A stretch of 6,351 nt of DNA from JBGTLW01 sp041743835. GTDB taxonomy: Bacteria; Planctomycetota; Phycisphaerae; Phycisphaerales; Phycisphaeraceae. The DNA lies in contig JBGTLW010000392.1 in NCBI GenBank assembly GCA_041743835.1, positions 1 to 6,351 on the forward strand. Reading direction: 5' to 3'. Of the stretch, positions 1 through 5,401 are shown in pieces. The stretch's first letter is position 1. The number at the start of each line of letters is the position of its first letter. The notes below the pieces were generated by a model. It was not told where the DNA came from. It ran no database searches and worked only from the letters and a program-made list of their open reading frames with translations. The translations under genes and the position numbers were made by a program.

Positions 1-288
1 CCGCCCCACCGCCTCGCCCAGCGCCCGGCCACGCCCCCCCGCCCGCAGCCCAGCGATCGACCGCACGCCGGCCTTGCTTGCGAGCCCAAGGTCACACAGC
101 AGCGCCCCGAGGACCGCCAGCGAGAAAGCAAGCATGACCCGGCCGTGGATCGCCGAGCCATAGACATCGATCAGCACAAGGTCCTGCGCGAGCAGCAGCC
201 CGGCCGTGACCGCGAAACCCACCGCCAGCACCGCGCTGTTGCGCGACAAGCTGGGGGTCGGGGCGCTAAGCACAGCGGGATCAGCCAT
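1..288 (-). CDS. N-terminal part of an unidentified membrane protein (cut by left edge)
   Basis: The minus-strand frame from ATG at 288-286 stays open for 96 codons to the window edge, so this is a partial gene. The product begins MADPAVLSAPTPSL and then shows two hydrophobic stretches that look like membrane helices, at about residues 18-40 (VLAVGFAVTAGLLLA and onward) and 51-67 (MLAFSLAVLGALL), followed by a Gly/Arg-rich, positively charged segment at about 80-96 that would be a cytoplasmic loop. An AGGT lies 8 nt upstream of the ATG (300-297) and a good -10 box lies at 326-321, both supporting this start. The gene is divergent from the M42 peptidase gene, with a 127-bp gap. I do not recognise the family; a multi-pass inner-membrane protein is as far as the sequence goes. 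Confidence 0.7.
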   Translation of the reverse strand, partial: MADPAVLSAPTPSLSRNSAVLAVGFAVTAGLLLAQDLVLIDVYGSAIHGRVMLAFSLAVLGALLCDLGLASKAGVRSIAGLRAGGRGRALGEAVGR

Positions 289-320
289 AGCAGTCAACCT
301 GAGGCGCGGTATGCCGCCGC

Positions 321-348
321 AGTATAGAGCAGGGGCCGCCAATCACAG
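321..348 (-). promoter_or_regulatory. Putative sigma-70-type promoter of the left-edge membrane protein gene
   Basis: Read on the minus strand, TATACT (326-321) matches the TATAAT consensus in five of six bases. It lies 16 bp from a weak -35 candidate, CTGTGA (348-343). Transcription would start near 314 and give a leader of about 26 nt that includes the AGGT ribosome-binding candidate. Assigned by eye from consensus and spacing; the -35 is poor. Confidence 0.4.
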
Positions 349-402
349 CCCGCAGGCGGGCAGGCACGCGCTTGCAGAAACACCCGACGCACGCGCAGGC
401 AT

Positions 403-408
403 TACAAT
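403..408 (+). promoter_or_regulatory. Putative -10 box (TACAAT) immediately upstream of the M42 gene
   Basis: TACAAT ends only 7 nt before the ATG at 416, so transcription would begin at or next to the start codon and give a leaderless mRNA. No Shine-Dalgarno-like purine tract is visible between 385 and 415, which agrees with that. A TTGCAG at 372-377 resembles a -35 but lies 25 bp away, too far for normal spacing, so the box may be a chance match. The same hexamer occurs upstream of the redoxin gene. Confidence 0.35.
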
Positions 409-415
409 CCCCCGC

Positions 416-1486
416 ATGAAACTACTCCAACAGCTCTGCACCACGCCCGGCGTGCCCGGCCGCGAGCACCGCGTCCGCGCCCTGATCGAACAACACATCA
501 AGGGCCTGTTCGACGACATCCGCACAGACCCCATGGGCTCGCTCATCTGCACACGGTCCGCACGCAACGCGGCTGGCAAGCCCGCCAAGAGCACCAAGCG
601 GGTGATGGTGGCGGCACACATGGACCAGATCGGCTTCCTGGTCAAGCACATCGACGACAAGGGGTTCATCCGGCTTAACCCTGTGGGCGGGTTCGACACG
701 CGCAACCTTTTTGCGCGCATGGTCACGATCTGCCCGGACCCGGCCGACGCGAGCAAGGACCTGCCCGGCGTGTTGAACCCCGCGGGTAAGCCGATCCACA
801 TCGCCACCGAGGAAGAGAAAAAGAAGACGCCGGAGATCCACGAGTTCGTGGTGGACACCGGCCTCAGTGCGGACGACGTGAAGCAGCGCGTGCAGATCGG
901 AGACATGGTGGTGCTCAGCGCACCGTTCGCGGAGGTGGGCCACACCGTGGTCAGCCAATGTCTGGACAACCGCGTGGCGTGCTGGGTTGCGATCCGCGCG
1001 ATCGAGAAGCTCGCCAAGGGCAAGCAGGGCCATGCCGCGGAGATCGTGGTGGTGTTCACGGTGCAGGAGGAGGTCGGGCTGCGCGGCGCGCGGACTAGTG
1101 CGTATGCCGTGAAGCCGGACATCGGCATCGGTCTGGACACGACGCTGTGTGTCGATACCCCCGGCACGCCGGACGACATGGCCGTCACCCGTCAGGGCCA
1201 GGGCGCGACGATCACCTGTGCAGACGGCTCGGTCATCAACGACCACGACCTGATCCGCCAGGCCCAGGCCATCGCCAAGAAACACAAGATCACGCATCAA
1301 CTGTCGGTGCTGCCACGCGGCGGGACAGACACCGGGAACATCCAGGCCGCGGGCCCCGGCGTCCGCACGCTGACGCTCTCCATCGGCACGCGATACATCC
1401 ACACCATCACCGAGATGATCCACAAGGACGACCTGCACGCGAGCGTGGACCTGCTCGCGGCTTTCTTAAGTGAAGTGGAAATCTAA
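416..1486 (+). CDS. M42 family metallo-aminopeptidase (glutamyl aminopeptidase/cellulase M-like)
   Basis: A complete 356-aa cytoplasmic peptidase, the normal length for family M42 (TET-type aminopeptidases, often dodecameric, which trim peptides from the N-terminus using two metal ions). It opens with MKLLQQLCTTPGVPGREHRV, the usual substrate-cleft start of the family. The catalytic set looks complete: AAHMDQIGF (66-74) gives H68 and D70; CLDNR (182-186) gives bridging D184; QEEVGLRG (217-224) gives catalytic E218 and ligand E219; GLD (239-241) gives D241; and RYIHT (326-330) gives ligand H329. The insertion between the two halves of the catalytic domain (about 95-175) matches the PDZ-like dimerisation domain position. 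The frame is open upstream to 206, but residues before M71 of that version are low-complexity and unlike the family, so ATG 416 is chosen. It converges on the redoxin gene. Substrate preference cannot be read from sequence. Confidence 0.93.
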   Translation: MKLLQQLCTTPGVPGREHRVRALIEQHIKGLFDDIRTDPMGSLICTRSARNAAGKPAKSTKRVMVAAHMDQIGFLVKHIDDKGFIRLNPVGGFDTRNLFARMVTICPDPADASKDLPGVLNPAGKPIHIATEEEKKKTPEIHEFVVDTGLSADDVKQRVQIGDMVVLSAPFAEVGHTVVSQCLDNRVACWVAIRAIEKLAKGKQGHAAEIVVVFTVQEEVGLRGARTSAYAVKPDIGIGLDTTLCVDTPGTPDDMAVTRQGQGATITCADGSVINDHDLIRQAQAIAKKHKITHQLSVLPRGGTDTGNIQAAGPGVRTLTLSIGTRYIHTITEMIHKDDLHASVDLLAAFLSEVEI

Positions 1487-1507
1487 GAACGCGTACGAGA
1501 TGGGCCC

Positions 1508-1600
1508 GGGTGCCATGGTCAAGCGTAGCGCAGGCCATGAGTGACGCGAGATGGGTGTCACGCATGGCCTGCCTCGCGGCGCTCGTTGACCATGGCACCC
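1508..1600. terminator. Large interrupted hairpin between convergent genes (bidirectional terminator or palindromic repeat)
   Basis: The outer stem is a perfect 15-bp inverted repeat, 1508-1522 (GGGTGCCATGGTCAA) with 1586-1600. The inner stem pairs 1530-1545 with 1557-1572 over 16 positions with one mismatch (A1540 opposite G1562), closing an 11-nt loop at 1546-1556. The two are separated by an asymmetric internal loop (1523-1529 and 1573-1585). It lies 21 bp after the M42 stop and 40 bp after the redoxin stop on the other strand, where a two-way terminator would be expected. No run of T follows either side, so it is not a textbook intrinsic terminator. Its size and double-stem layout would also suit a dispersed palindromic element. 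Confidence 0.6.
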
Positions 1601-1640
1601 CTTCTCCTACAAGTTCTAAGCCCGGCGTAAATCGCCCGCG

Positions 1641-2630
1641 TCAGCTCGCTAAATCTTTCGCCAGGGCCGCGGCCTTCTTGCCCGTCGGGGTGTCGGGGTA
1701 TTTCTCCGCGATCTGGCTGGCGAACTTCACAAGCTCGGGCACCTGCTCCTTGTCGATCTGGTTCACCGCGGCCGTCATCCGTGCGTACATCTTCTGTGCG
1801 GCGACCTCGTCTTTCACGGCGGCGTGCTGGCTAAGCTCACGCAGGCGGGCCTTGGACTGCTTGCCCAACTCTTCCGCGGGGAACGCGTCGCCGGCCTTGG
1901 CGTAGAGCTTGCCCGCGGTAAACGGGTCAGACTCAGCCAATCCATCAGCCTCGTCCTTCCAGCCTTGGGCCTTCGCCAGCACCGCCTGCTTGAGAGACGC
2001 GGCGGAAGTCGAAACCGCTTCATCGCGGTCGGCTTCAAAGCGACGCAGCTCACGCAACGCCGCGGCAAACTCCCCGGCATTGAACCCCGCGACCACCTTC
2101 GAGAGCTTGTCGTGGTACGCGCTGGCGTCAAAGTCCTGCTTCACCATCTCTAGCGCACGGTCGATCGCTTCATCGCTCATCTGGTTCGCGACGACCTTGC
2201 CGTTGGGGTCGATCACGCGGACCTGATAGATGTTCTTCAGCGAGATCGTGGTGCCGTAGCGCTTCTCCATCAGCGAGAGCCTGTCCACGAACACGGGCAT
2301 CGCCAGACCGGTGCCACGGATAAATGACTTCGCCTGCTCCGGCGTATCACCCGCGGCGATGCCGAAGAAGGCGACCGGCTTGCCCTGGTACTTGAGCACC
2401 GTGGCGTTGCGGTCCGGGATCGTGTCGCGGCAGGTGGGGCAGTCTTTCTCATAGAAAAACAGCACGACCACCTGCCCGCGATAATCCGCGAGAGAGTGCT
2501 GCCTTCCGTCGGAAAACTCGCCGGGCGGAAACTCGGGCGCCTCCGCGCCGACCTTCGCGGCCGTGGCATCGCCCACGCAAACCAAACCCATCACACAAGC
2601 CAAAACGAATAAAGCAAACACGCGCTGCAT
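1641..2630 (-). CDS. Secreted thioredoxin/peroxiredoxin-fold protein with helical C-terminal half
   Basis: A complete 329-aa product starting at ATG 2630-2628, six bases after AGGGG (2641-2637). An upstream in-frame ATG at 2684 is less likely because the -10 candidate lies downstream of it. Residues 1-25 form a signal peptide (MQR, hydrophobic core, then DATAA before KVG), so export is expected. Residues 26-165 are a redoxin domain: APEF near the start, RGQVVVLFFYEKDCPTC at 51-67 with redox pair C64/C67, and RVIDPNGKVV (138-147) as the strand typical of TlpA/AhpC-like folds. The position where TlpA-type proteins carry cis-proline holds Tyr (Y135 in NIYQVRVID). Residues 170-329 are alanine- and charge-rich helices with TPR-like wording (EKYPDTPTGKKA, 309-320). 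Likely role: a thiol-disulfide or peroxide-related function outside the cytoplasm; exact activity is unknown. Confidence 0.85.
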   Translation of the reverse strand: MQRVFALFVLACVMGLVCVGDATAAKVGAEAPEFPPGEFSDGRQHSLADYRGQVVVLFFYEKDCPTCRDTIPDRNATVLKYQGKPVAFFGIAAGDTPEQAKSFIRGTGLAMPVFVDRLSLMEKRYGTTISLKNIYQVRVIDPNGKVVANQMSDEAIDRALEMVKQDFDASAYHDKLSKVVAGFNAGEFAAALRELRRFEADRDEAVSTSAASLKQAVLAKAQGWKDEADGLAESDPFTAGKLYAKAGDAFPAEELGKQSKARLRELSQHAAVKDEVAAQKMYARMTAAVNQIDKEQVPELVKFASQIAEKYPDTPTGKKAAALAKDLAS

Positions 2631-2636
2631 GGCAGT

Positions 2637-2668
2637 CCCCTGAGAGGTTACGAGACACACCGATTGTA
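2637..2668 (-). promoter_or_regulatory. Putative -10 box and ribosome-binding site of the redoxin gene
   Basis: On the minus strand TACAAT (2668-2663) is followed by a leader of about 26 nt containing AGGGG (2641-2637), placed six bases before the ATG. The leader length matches that inferred for the left-edge gene. No convincing -35 is present: TTGTTT at 2688-2683 is only 14 bp away, and TTCTTG at 2691-2686 has the right 17-bp spacing but matches poorly. Confidence 0.4.
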
Positions 2669-2692
2669 TCGCCCCCACACCCAAACAAGAAA

Positions 2693-2766
2693 CCCCCCCC
2701 CGGACCCCCGGAACTACCCCCCGGAACTGCCACCCGGAACTGCCCCCGAACTATCCCCCTGGAAAC
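2693..2766. repeat. C-rich short tandem repeat (13-bp unit around GGAACT), G-rich on the minus strand
   Basis: GGAACT occurs at 2710, 2723 and 2736, an exact 13-bp period, followed by degenerate copies CGAACT (2747-2752) and GGAAAC (2761-2766) and preceded by GGAC (2702). The units are joined by runs of C. On the minus strand this gives six G-runs of three to nine bases within about 67 bp (2759-2693), enough to form a G-quadruplex. It lies in the 251-bp gap between the divergent redoxin and dehydrogenase genes, just upstream of the redoxin promoter candidate. The rest of the gap (2767-2881) shows no clear feature apart from a weak TATCAT at 2834-2839. Confidence 0.7.
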
Positions 2767-2881
2767 CGGTAACACCGCGGGCGAGCTGCGACGCAACTGG
2801 GTGGAGCTCGATGCACGTCTTAAGCGACTGGATTATCATGCCTCGCACGCCATTTTTCTCGCCCACACACAGGTCAAAGCC

Positions 2882-3997
2882 ATGCCCGAACGTATCGTCC
2901 CCGTCGCTGTCCACAATGACCTGGTCGCGGCCGCGTACCGCCAGCGGGGCTTCACCGAAGACGAATCGCAGCAGGCGGCCAGGTTCTGCGAGCTCGCGGC
3001 GTGGCACGGCATCAAGACCCACAACGCCATCAAAGCCCTCCACCTGGACCACCTATTTGGCTCGGGCAACACGACCAGCCCCGGCTGCGTGCCCGGCGCG
3101 GCTGTCGAGAAAATCGGCAACCGCTTCGATGCCGCGCAACGCTGGAACGCCAACAAGAAGCTCGGCCAGGCGGTCGCCTTCGATGCCATCGACGCCTGCG
3201 AACGCATGGCGGACAAGCACGGCGTCGGCATCGTCAGCGTCGATCACGCGTTCCACTACCTCTGGGGCGGCGGGTACGTCATGGAGTCCGCCAAGCGCGG
3301 CTACTTCGCGTACACCAACTGCACCGCGGCCCTCGCAGAGGTCGTGCCCTTCATGGGCAAGTTCCCGACGCTGGGCACCAACCCGCACTCGTGGGGCTTC
3401 CCCACCACCGAGGCGGTCGGCTTCCCGATCGTCATCGACTGGGCAACCAGCACCGTCGCGATGGGCCGGGTCCAGCAGTTCAAACGCGAGGGCAAGCAGC
3501 TCCCCCCCGGCAGCGCGGTGGACAAGGAGGGCAAGGAGACGCAAGACCCCAACGCGGTGTCCGCCCTGCTCCCGTTCGGGGCGCACAAGGGTTATGGCCT
3601 GTCGCTGATTAACGAGCTGGTTGCCGCGATGATCGGCGGGTCGCTGCCCACGCTGCGCAGCCGACCCGAGCAGGCCACAGCCGCGGGCGCACAGTTGCCC
3701 GGCGGCGAGAAGACCACGCCCAACTTCTTCTTCCAGGTCATCCACCCCGAGGCGATGGATTGCGGCCTGTTCGCCGGCGGGCGGACCCAACAGTCCAACC
3801 TCCGCGCGGTCGTGCAGGACATCCTCGGCCACGGCAACGAGGCGTCCCTCCTCCCCGGCCAGATCGAGCACAACGCCGCGCAACGCAGCGCCGCGGCCGG
3901 TGGCCTGCTGTTCACCGATGCGGAAGTCGATGAACTCAAGCACATCGCCGACGAAGCAGGCGTAGCGCTTGACATCAGCGCGTTTCCTGCGGTGTGA
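2882..3997 (+). CDS. Ldh_2 family NAD(P)-dependent dehydrogenase (malate/L-lactate dehydrogenase type)
   Basis: A 371-aa cytoplasmic oxidoreductase of the second malate/L-lactate dehydrogenase family, which also includes ureidoglycolate and sulfolactate dehydrogenases and is unrelated to classical Rossmann LDH/MDH. Evidence: the N-terminal helix pair with WHGIKTHN (41-48), aligning with the family's SHG catalytic-histidine motif so H47 is the likely acid/base; GTNP (165-168); VIDWATSTVAMG (184-195), the family's D-x-A-T-S motif; and LLPFGAHKGYGL (229-240) plus E245, the usual nucleotide-site signature. The glycine after the catalytic His is Asn here. The start is ATG 2882 with a weak AGGT seven bases upstream (2871-2874); a GTG at 2801 in the same frame would add 27 residues with no family resemblance. 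Length is at the upper end for the family. The 2-hydroxyacid substrate cannot be assigned: no pathway partner sits beside it. Confidence 0.9.
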   Translation: MPERIVPVAVHNDLVAAAYRQRGFTEDESQQAARFCELAAWHGIKTHNAIKALHLDHLFGSGNTTSPGCVPGAAVEKIGNRFDAAQRWNANKKLGQAVAFDAIDACERMADKHGVGIVSVDHAFHYLWGGGYVMESAKRGYFAYTNCTAALAEVVPFMGKFPTLGTNPHSWGFPTTEAVGFPIVIDWATSTVAMGRVQQFKREGKQLPPGSAVDKEGKETQDPNAVSALLPFGAHKGYGLSLINELVAAMIGGSLPTLRSRPEQATAAGAQLPGGEKTTPNFFFQVIHPEAMDCGLFAGGRTQQSNLRAVVQDILGHGNEASLLPGQIEHNAAQRSAAAGGLLFTDAEVDELKHIADEAGVALDISAFPAV

Positions 3998-4022
3998 GGA
4001 CCTGGGGGAGCGGGAGCCGGAT

Positions 4023-4096
4023 CCGAGGGATGGCAATCCCTCGGCTTTAGACCCCACGCCCCCTGCCCCCAAAGCCGAGGGATTGCCATCCCTCGG
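4023..4096. repeat. Nested palindromic repeat, copy 1 (BIME-like; possible terminator)
   Basis: A perfect 26-bp inverted repeat pairs 4023-4048 with 4071-4096 around a 22-nt centre. Each arm contains its own perfect 9-bp hairpin, CCGAGGGAT and ATCCCTCGG, with a four-base loop (GGCA in the left arm, TGCC in the right), followed or preceded by CTTT/AAAG. The element starts 25 bp after the dehydrogenase stop. A second copy is at 5218-5293. The two-hairpins-facing-each-other layout resembles paired REP sequences. It could act as a terminator or mRNA 3'-end stabiliser; only three T follow it, so termination is not certain. Confidence 0.85.
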
Positions 4097-4160
4097 TTTC
4101 CCCCCACACCACACCCCACCCGCCACCCTCCCCCCTTGCATATCTTGCACCGCCCCCCCA
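4097..4160 (+). promoter_or_regulatory. C-rich, G-poor stretch after the palindrome (possible Rho-loading region)
   Basis: By hand count this 64-nt stretch contains 40 C and only 4 G, directly downstream of the dehydrogenase gene and repeat copy 1. Unstructured, C-rich and G-poor RNA is the known character of Rho utilisation sites, so Rho-dependent termination is possible. It could equally be simple low-complexity spacer, and the promoter of the next gene, which I could not locate, must lie here or just after it. Confidence 0.3.
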
Positions 4161-4187
4161 AAACCGGCCCAAACGGCCATAAGGGTG

Positions 4188-4194
4188 AAAGGGG
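4188..4194 (+). promoter_or_regulatory. Strong ribosome-binding site of the lipoprotein gene
   Basis: AAAGGGG lies six bases before the ATG at 4201. This is the best Shine-Dalgarno match in the window and fixes the start of a gene that has no recognised homologue to guide it. Confidence 0.7.
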
Positions 4195-4200
4195 CAAGCG

Positions 4201-5178
4201 ATGCAGCAAATCCACCAAACGCACACCGACTCGTTCCTCCCACCGACGCACGGCCTGGGCAGCGGGCTCGGACTCCTGCTCCTGATCCTCGCCGCGCTGC
4301 TGCTGGGCTGCACCGCCAGCGCCCACGCGGGACACGACCAGCCTGGCCCGCGAGGGTACGAGGTGGAAGATGACGGCCGCGCCGGCCTGACGATCCGCAT
4401 CGAGGACAGGCACGGCCGGGCCGACACCTCGCTGTTGGCTCAGCTCACCCGCGAGCACCTGCGAAAAATCGCGCCGAGCTACGTAGAAATCGACCCGCGC
4501 ACACGCGACGACGGCGGGGTATTGGTCGCGGAGCTTGGCCAATCGCGGATGCAGGTGAGCACACGCCTCATCGAGTCCAGCCGACGCACGCACCTCTATG
4601 GCGTCACCACGATGGTGCCCAACCGGGCGATCCCGACGCTGGAGCGGGCGGAGGAAGTCGCGGTCGCGGGCGTGGTGAACCTGCGCGATCGGCTGGAGGA
4701 AACCAAAGCCCAGCGCGCGGCCGCGAACGCCCGATTCCGCGAAACCGGCAACCCGCAAGACCGCAAGCAGGTTGTCGCGCTGCACGACAGGGCGGTGCGC
4801 ATCCAGTACCAACTCAACGACGCGGCCGAGCGCGTGGCGGTCGCGCGGAGCAACCTGGCGCGTGCCCCGAAGATGGTCGCGCAGGTCCACGAGGAAGCCT
4901 GGCCATACCGCCTGGAGACGCACCAGCTCACCGCGAGCCTGACCGCCGAGGCGGTGCTGTGGGCCGACGGCCTGCGCGTGTGTCCGCCCGCCATCGCACG
5001 GGTGGCGCTCGAAGAAGTGGACACCGCGATCGACCGGGCCAACCCGAAGATCGGCCTGCACCCTAAGGAGCTGTGCTTCACCGAGCCGGGCGCGTTGGAG
5101 TCGGCCTTGGTCGATCAGGCCGCGGCCCAGTTGGCGCGCGACATCCTAAACGCGGCTCTTGACTATGCTGGGGGTTGA
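4201..5178 (+). CDS. Predicted lipoprotein of unknown function, helical
   Basis: A complete 325-aa product with a strong ribosome-binding site. The N-terminus has a polar 20-residue lead, then a hydrophobic core (GLGLLLLILAALLLGC, 22-37) ending in a lipobox-like LLGC at 34-37. C37 would be lipidated, though SPI cleavage after ASAHA (43) is also possible. The mature part begins with a charged segment (RGYEVEDDGRAGLTIRIEDRHGRAD, 51-75 region) that may form strands, then SYVEIDP (93-99). Residues about 146-228 are rich in Ala, Arg and Glu with heptad-like spacing, suggesting a long helix pair or coiled coil. The C-terminal third has two further cysteines, C261 and C292, that could form a disulfide outside the cytoplasm. 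I do not recognise the family. Coding is supported by consistent GC-rich third positions, the signal sequence and flanking repeats placed outside the frame. Confidence 0.75.
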   Translation: MQQIHQTHTDSFLPPTHGLGSGLGLLLLILAALLLGCTASAHAGHDQPGPRGYEVEDDGRAGLTIRIEDRHGRADTSLLAQLTREHLRKIAPSYVEIDPRTRDDGGVLVAELGQSRMQVSTRLIESSRRTHLYGVTTMVPNRAIPTLERAEEVAVAGVVNLRDRLEETKAQRAAANARFRETGNPQDRKQVVALHDRAVRIQYQLNDAAERVAVARSNLARAPKMVAQVHEEAWPYRLETHQLTASLTAEAVLWADGLRVCPPAIARVALEEVDTAIDRANPKIGLHPKELCFTEPGALESALVDQAAAQLARDILNAALDYAGG

Positions 5179-5217
5179 GGGGGTGACCATGATGGGGTTT
5201 ATGGGTTGATGGCGGAG

Positions 5218-5293
5218 CCGAGGGATGGCAATCCCTCGGCTTTAGACCCCACGGGATCCCTGCCCCCAAAGCCGAGGGATTGCTATCCCTCGG
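5218..5293. repeat. Nested palindromic repeat, copy 2
   Basis: The same element as 4023-4096 in the same orientation: left arm 5218-5243 is identical to the left arm of copy 1, and right arm 5268-5293 differs by one base (T5284 instead of C). In RNA that base would pair G5227 with U, so the stem survives. The centre is 24 nt and shares its ends (AGACCCCACG and CCTGCCCCC) with copy 1, but includes a GGGATCCC palindrome (5253-5260) where copy 1 has a shorter C run. It begins 39 bp after the lipoprotein stop, and is followed by a further small palindrome, GGGTT-CTA-AACCC (5292-5304). Confidence 0.85.
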
Positions 5294-5343
5294 GTTCTAA
5301 ACCCAACACCATCCCAGACGACAACCCCCTCTATGCGCTCGGC

Positions 5344-5371
5344 TTGCGACCGGAAGCCGGGCTGGTACGCT
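5344..5371 (+). promoter_or_regulatory. Putative promoter of the Gfo/Idh/MocA gene
   Basis: TTGCGA (5344-5349) and TACGCT (5366-5371) are separated by 16 bp, each sharing four of six bases with the sigma-70 consensus. Transcription from about 5378 would give a leader of about 24 nt before ATG 5402, similar to leaders inferred for two other genes in the window. Prediction by eye only. Confidence 0.35.
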
Positions 5372-5401
5372 GATGCGTGTCGCTTGCATCACCGCGTCAA
5401 G

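Noticed and set aside
206..415. In-frame upstream extension of the M42 peptidase by 70 residues
   Set aside because: The added sequence is low-complexity and unlike the family, overlaps the divergent gene and its promoter, and the family N-terminus begins at ATG 416.
343..1438. Long antisense reading frames opposite the M42 gene (281 and 338 codons)
   Set aside because: They overlap a gene with a complete catalytic set. Their composition (His/Arg/Asp or Ser/Thr rich) is that of reverse frames in GC-rich DNA.
1407..1905. Small frames starting MPWS on both strands within the 1508-1600 hairpin
   Set aside because: Their similarity to each other comes from the palindrome itself; both run into neighbouring genes and have no ribosome-binding site.
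2801..2881. GTG start at 2801 adding 27 residues to the dehydrogenase
   Set aside because: The added residues do not resemble the family, while ATG 2882 gives the usual N-terminus and has a weak AGGT before it.
2664..3608. A 314-codon plus-strand frame overlapping the start of the dehydrogenase
   Set aside because: It is Ser/Arg/Pro/Thr-rich, starts in the tandem repeat and overlaps, in another frame, the well-supported dehydrogenase.
3053..5061. Antisense frames of 396 and 489 codons opposite the dehydrogenase and lipoprotein genes
   Set aside because: They cross real gene boundaries and the repeat, and encode no recognisable domain; frames without stops are common by chance at this GC content.
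4023..5293. CRISPR-like array made of the repeated palindromes
   Set aside because: There are only two copies, over 1.1 kb apart with a gene between them, and no cas genes.
5333..5401. ATG at 5333 as the start of the oxidoreductase
   Set aside because: It is in frame but has no ribosome-binding site, contains the likely promoter, and gives a Cys/Arg/Trp-rich leader not typical of the family.
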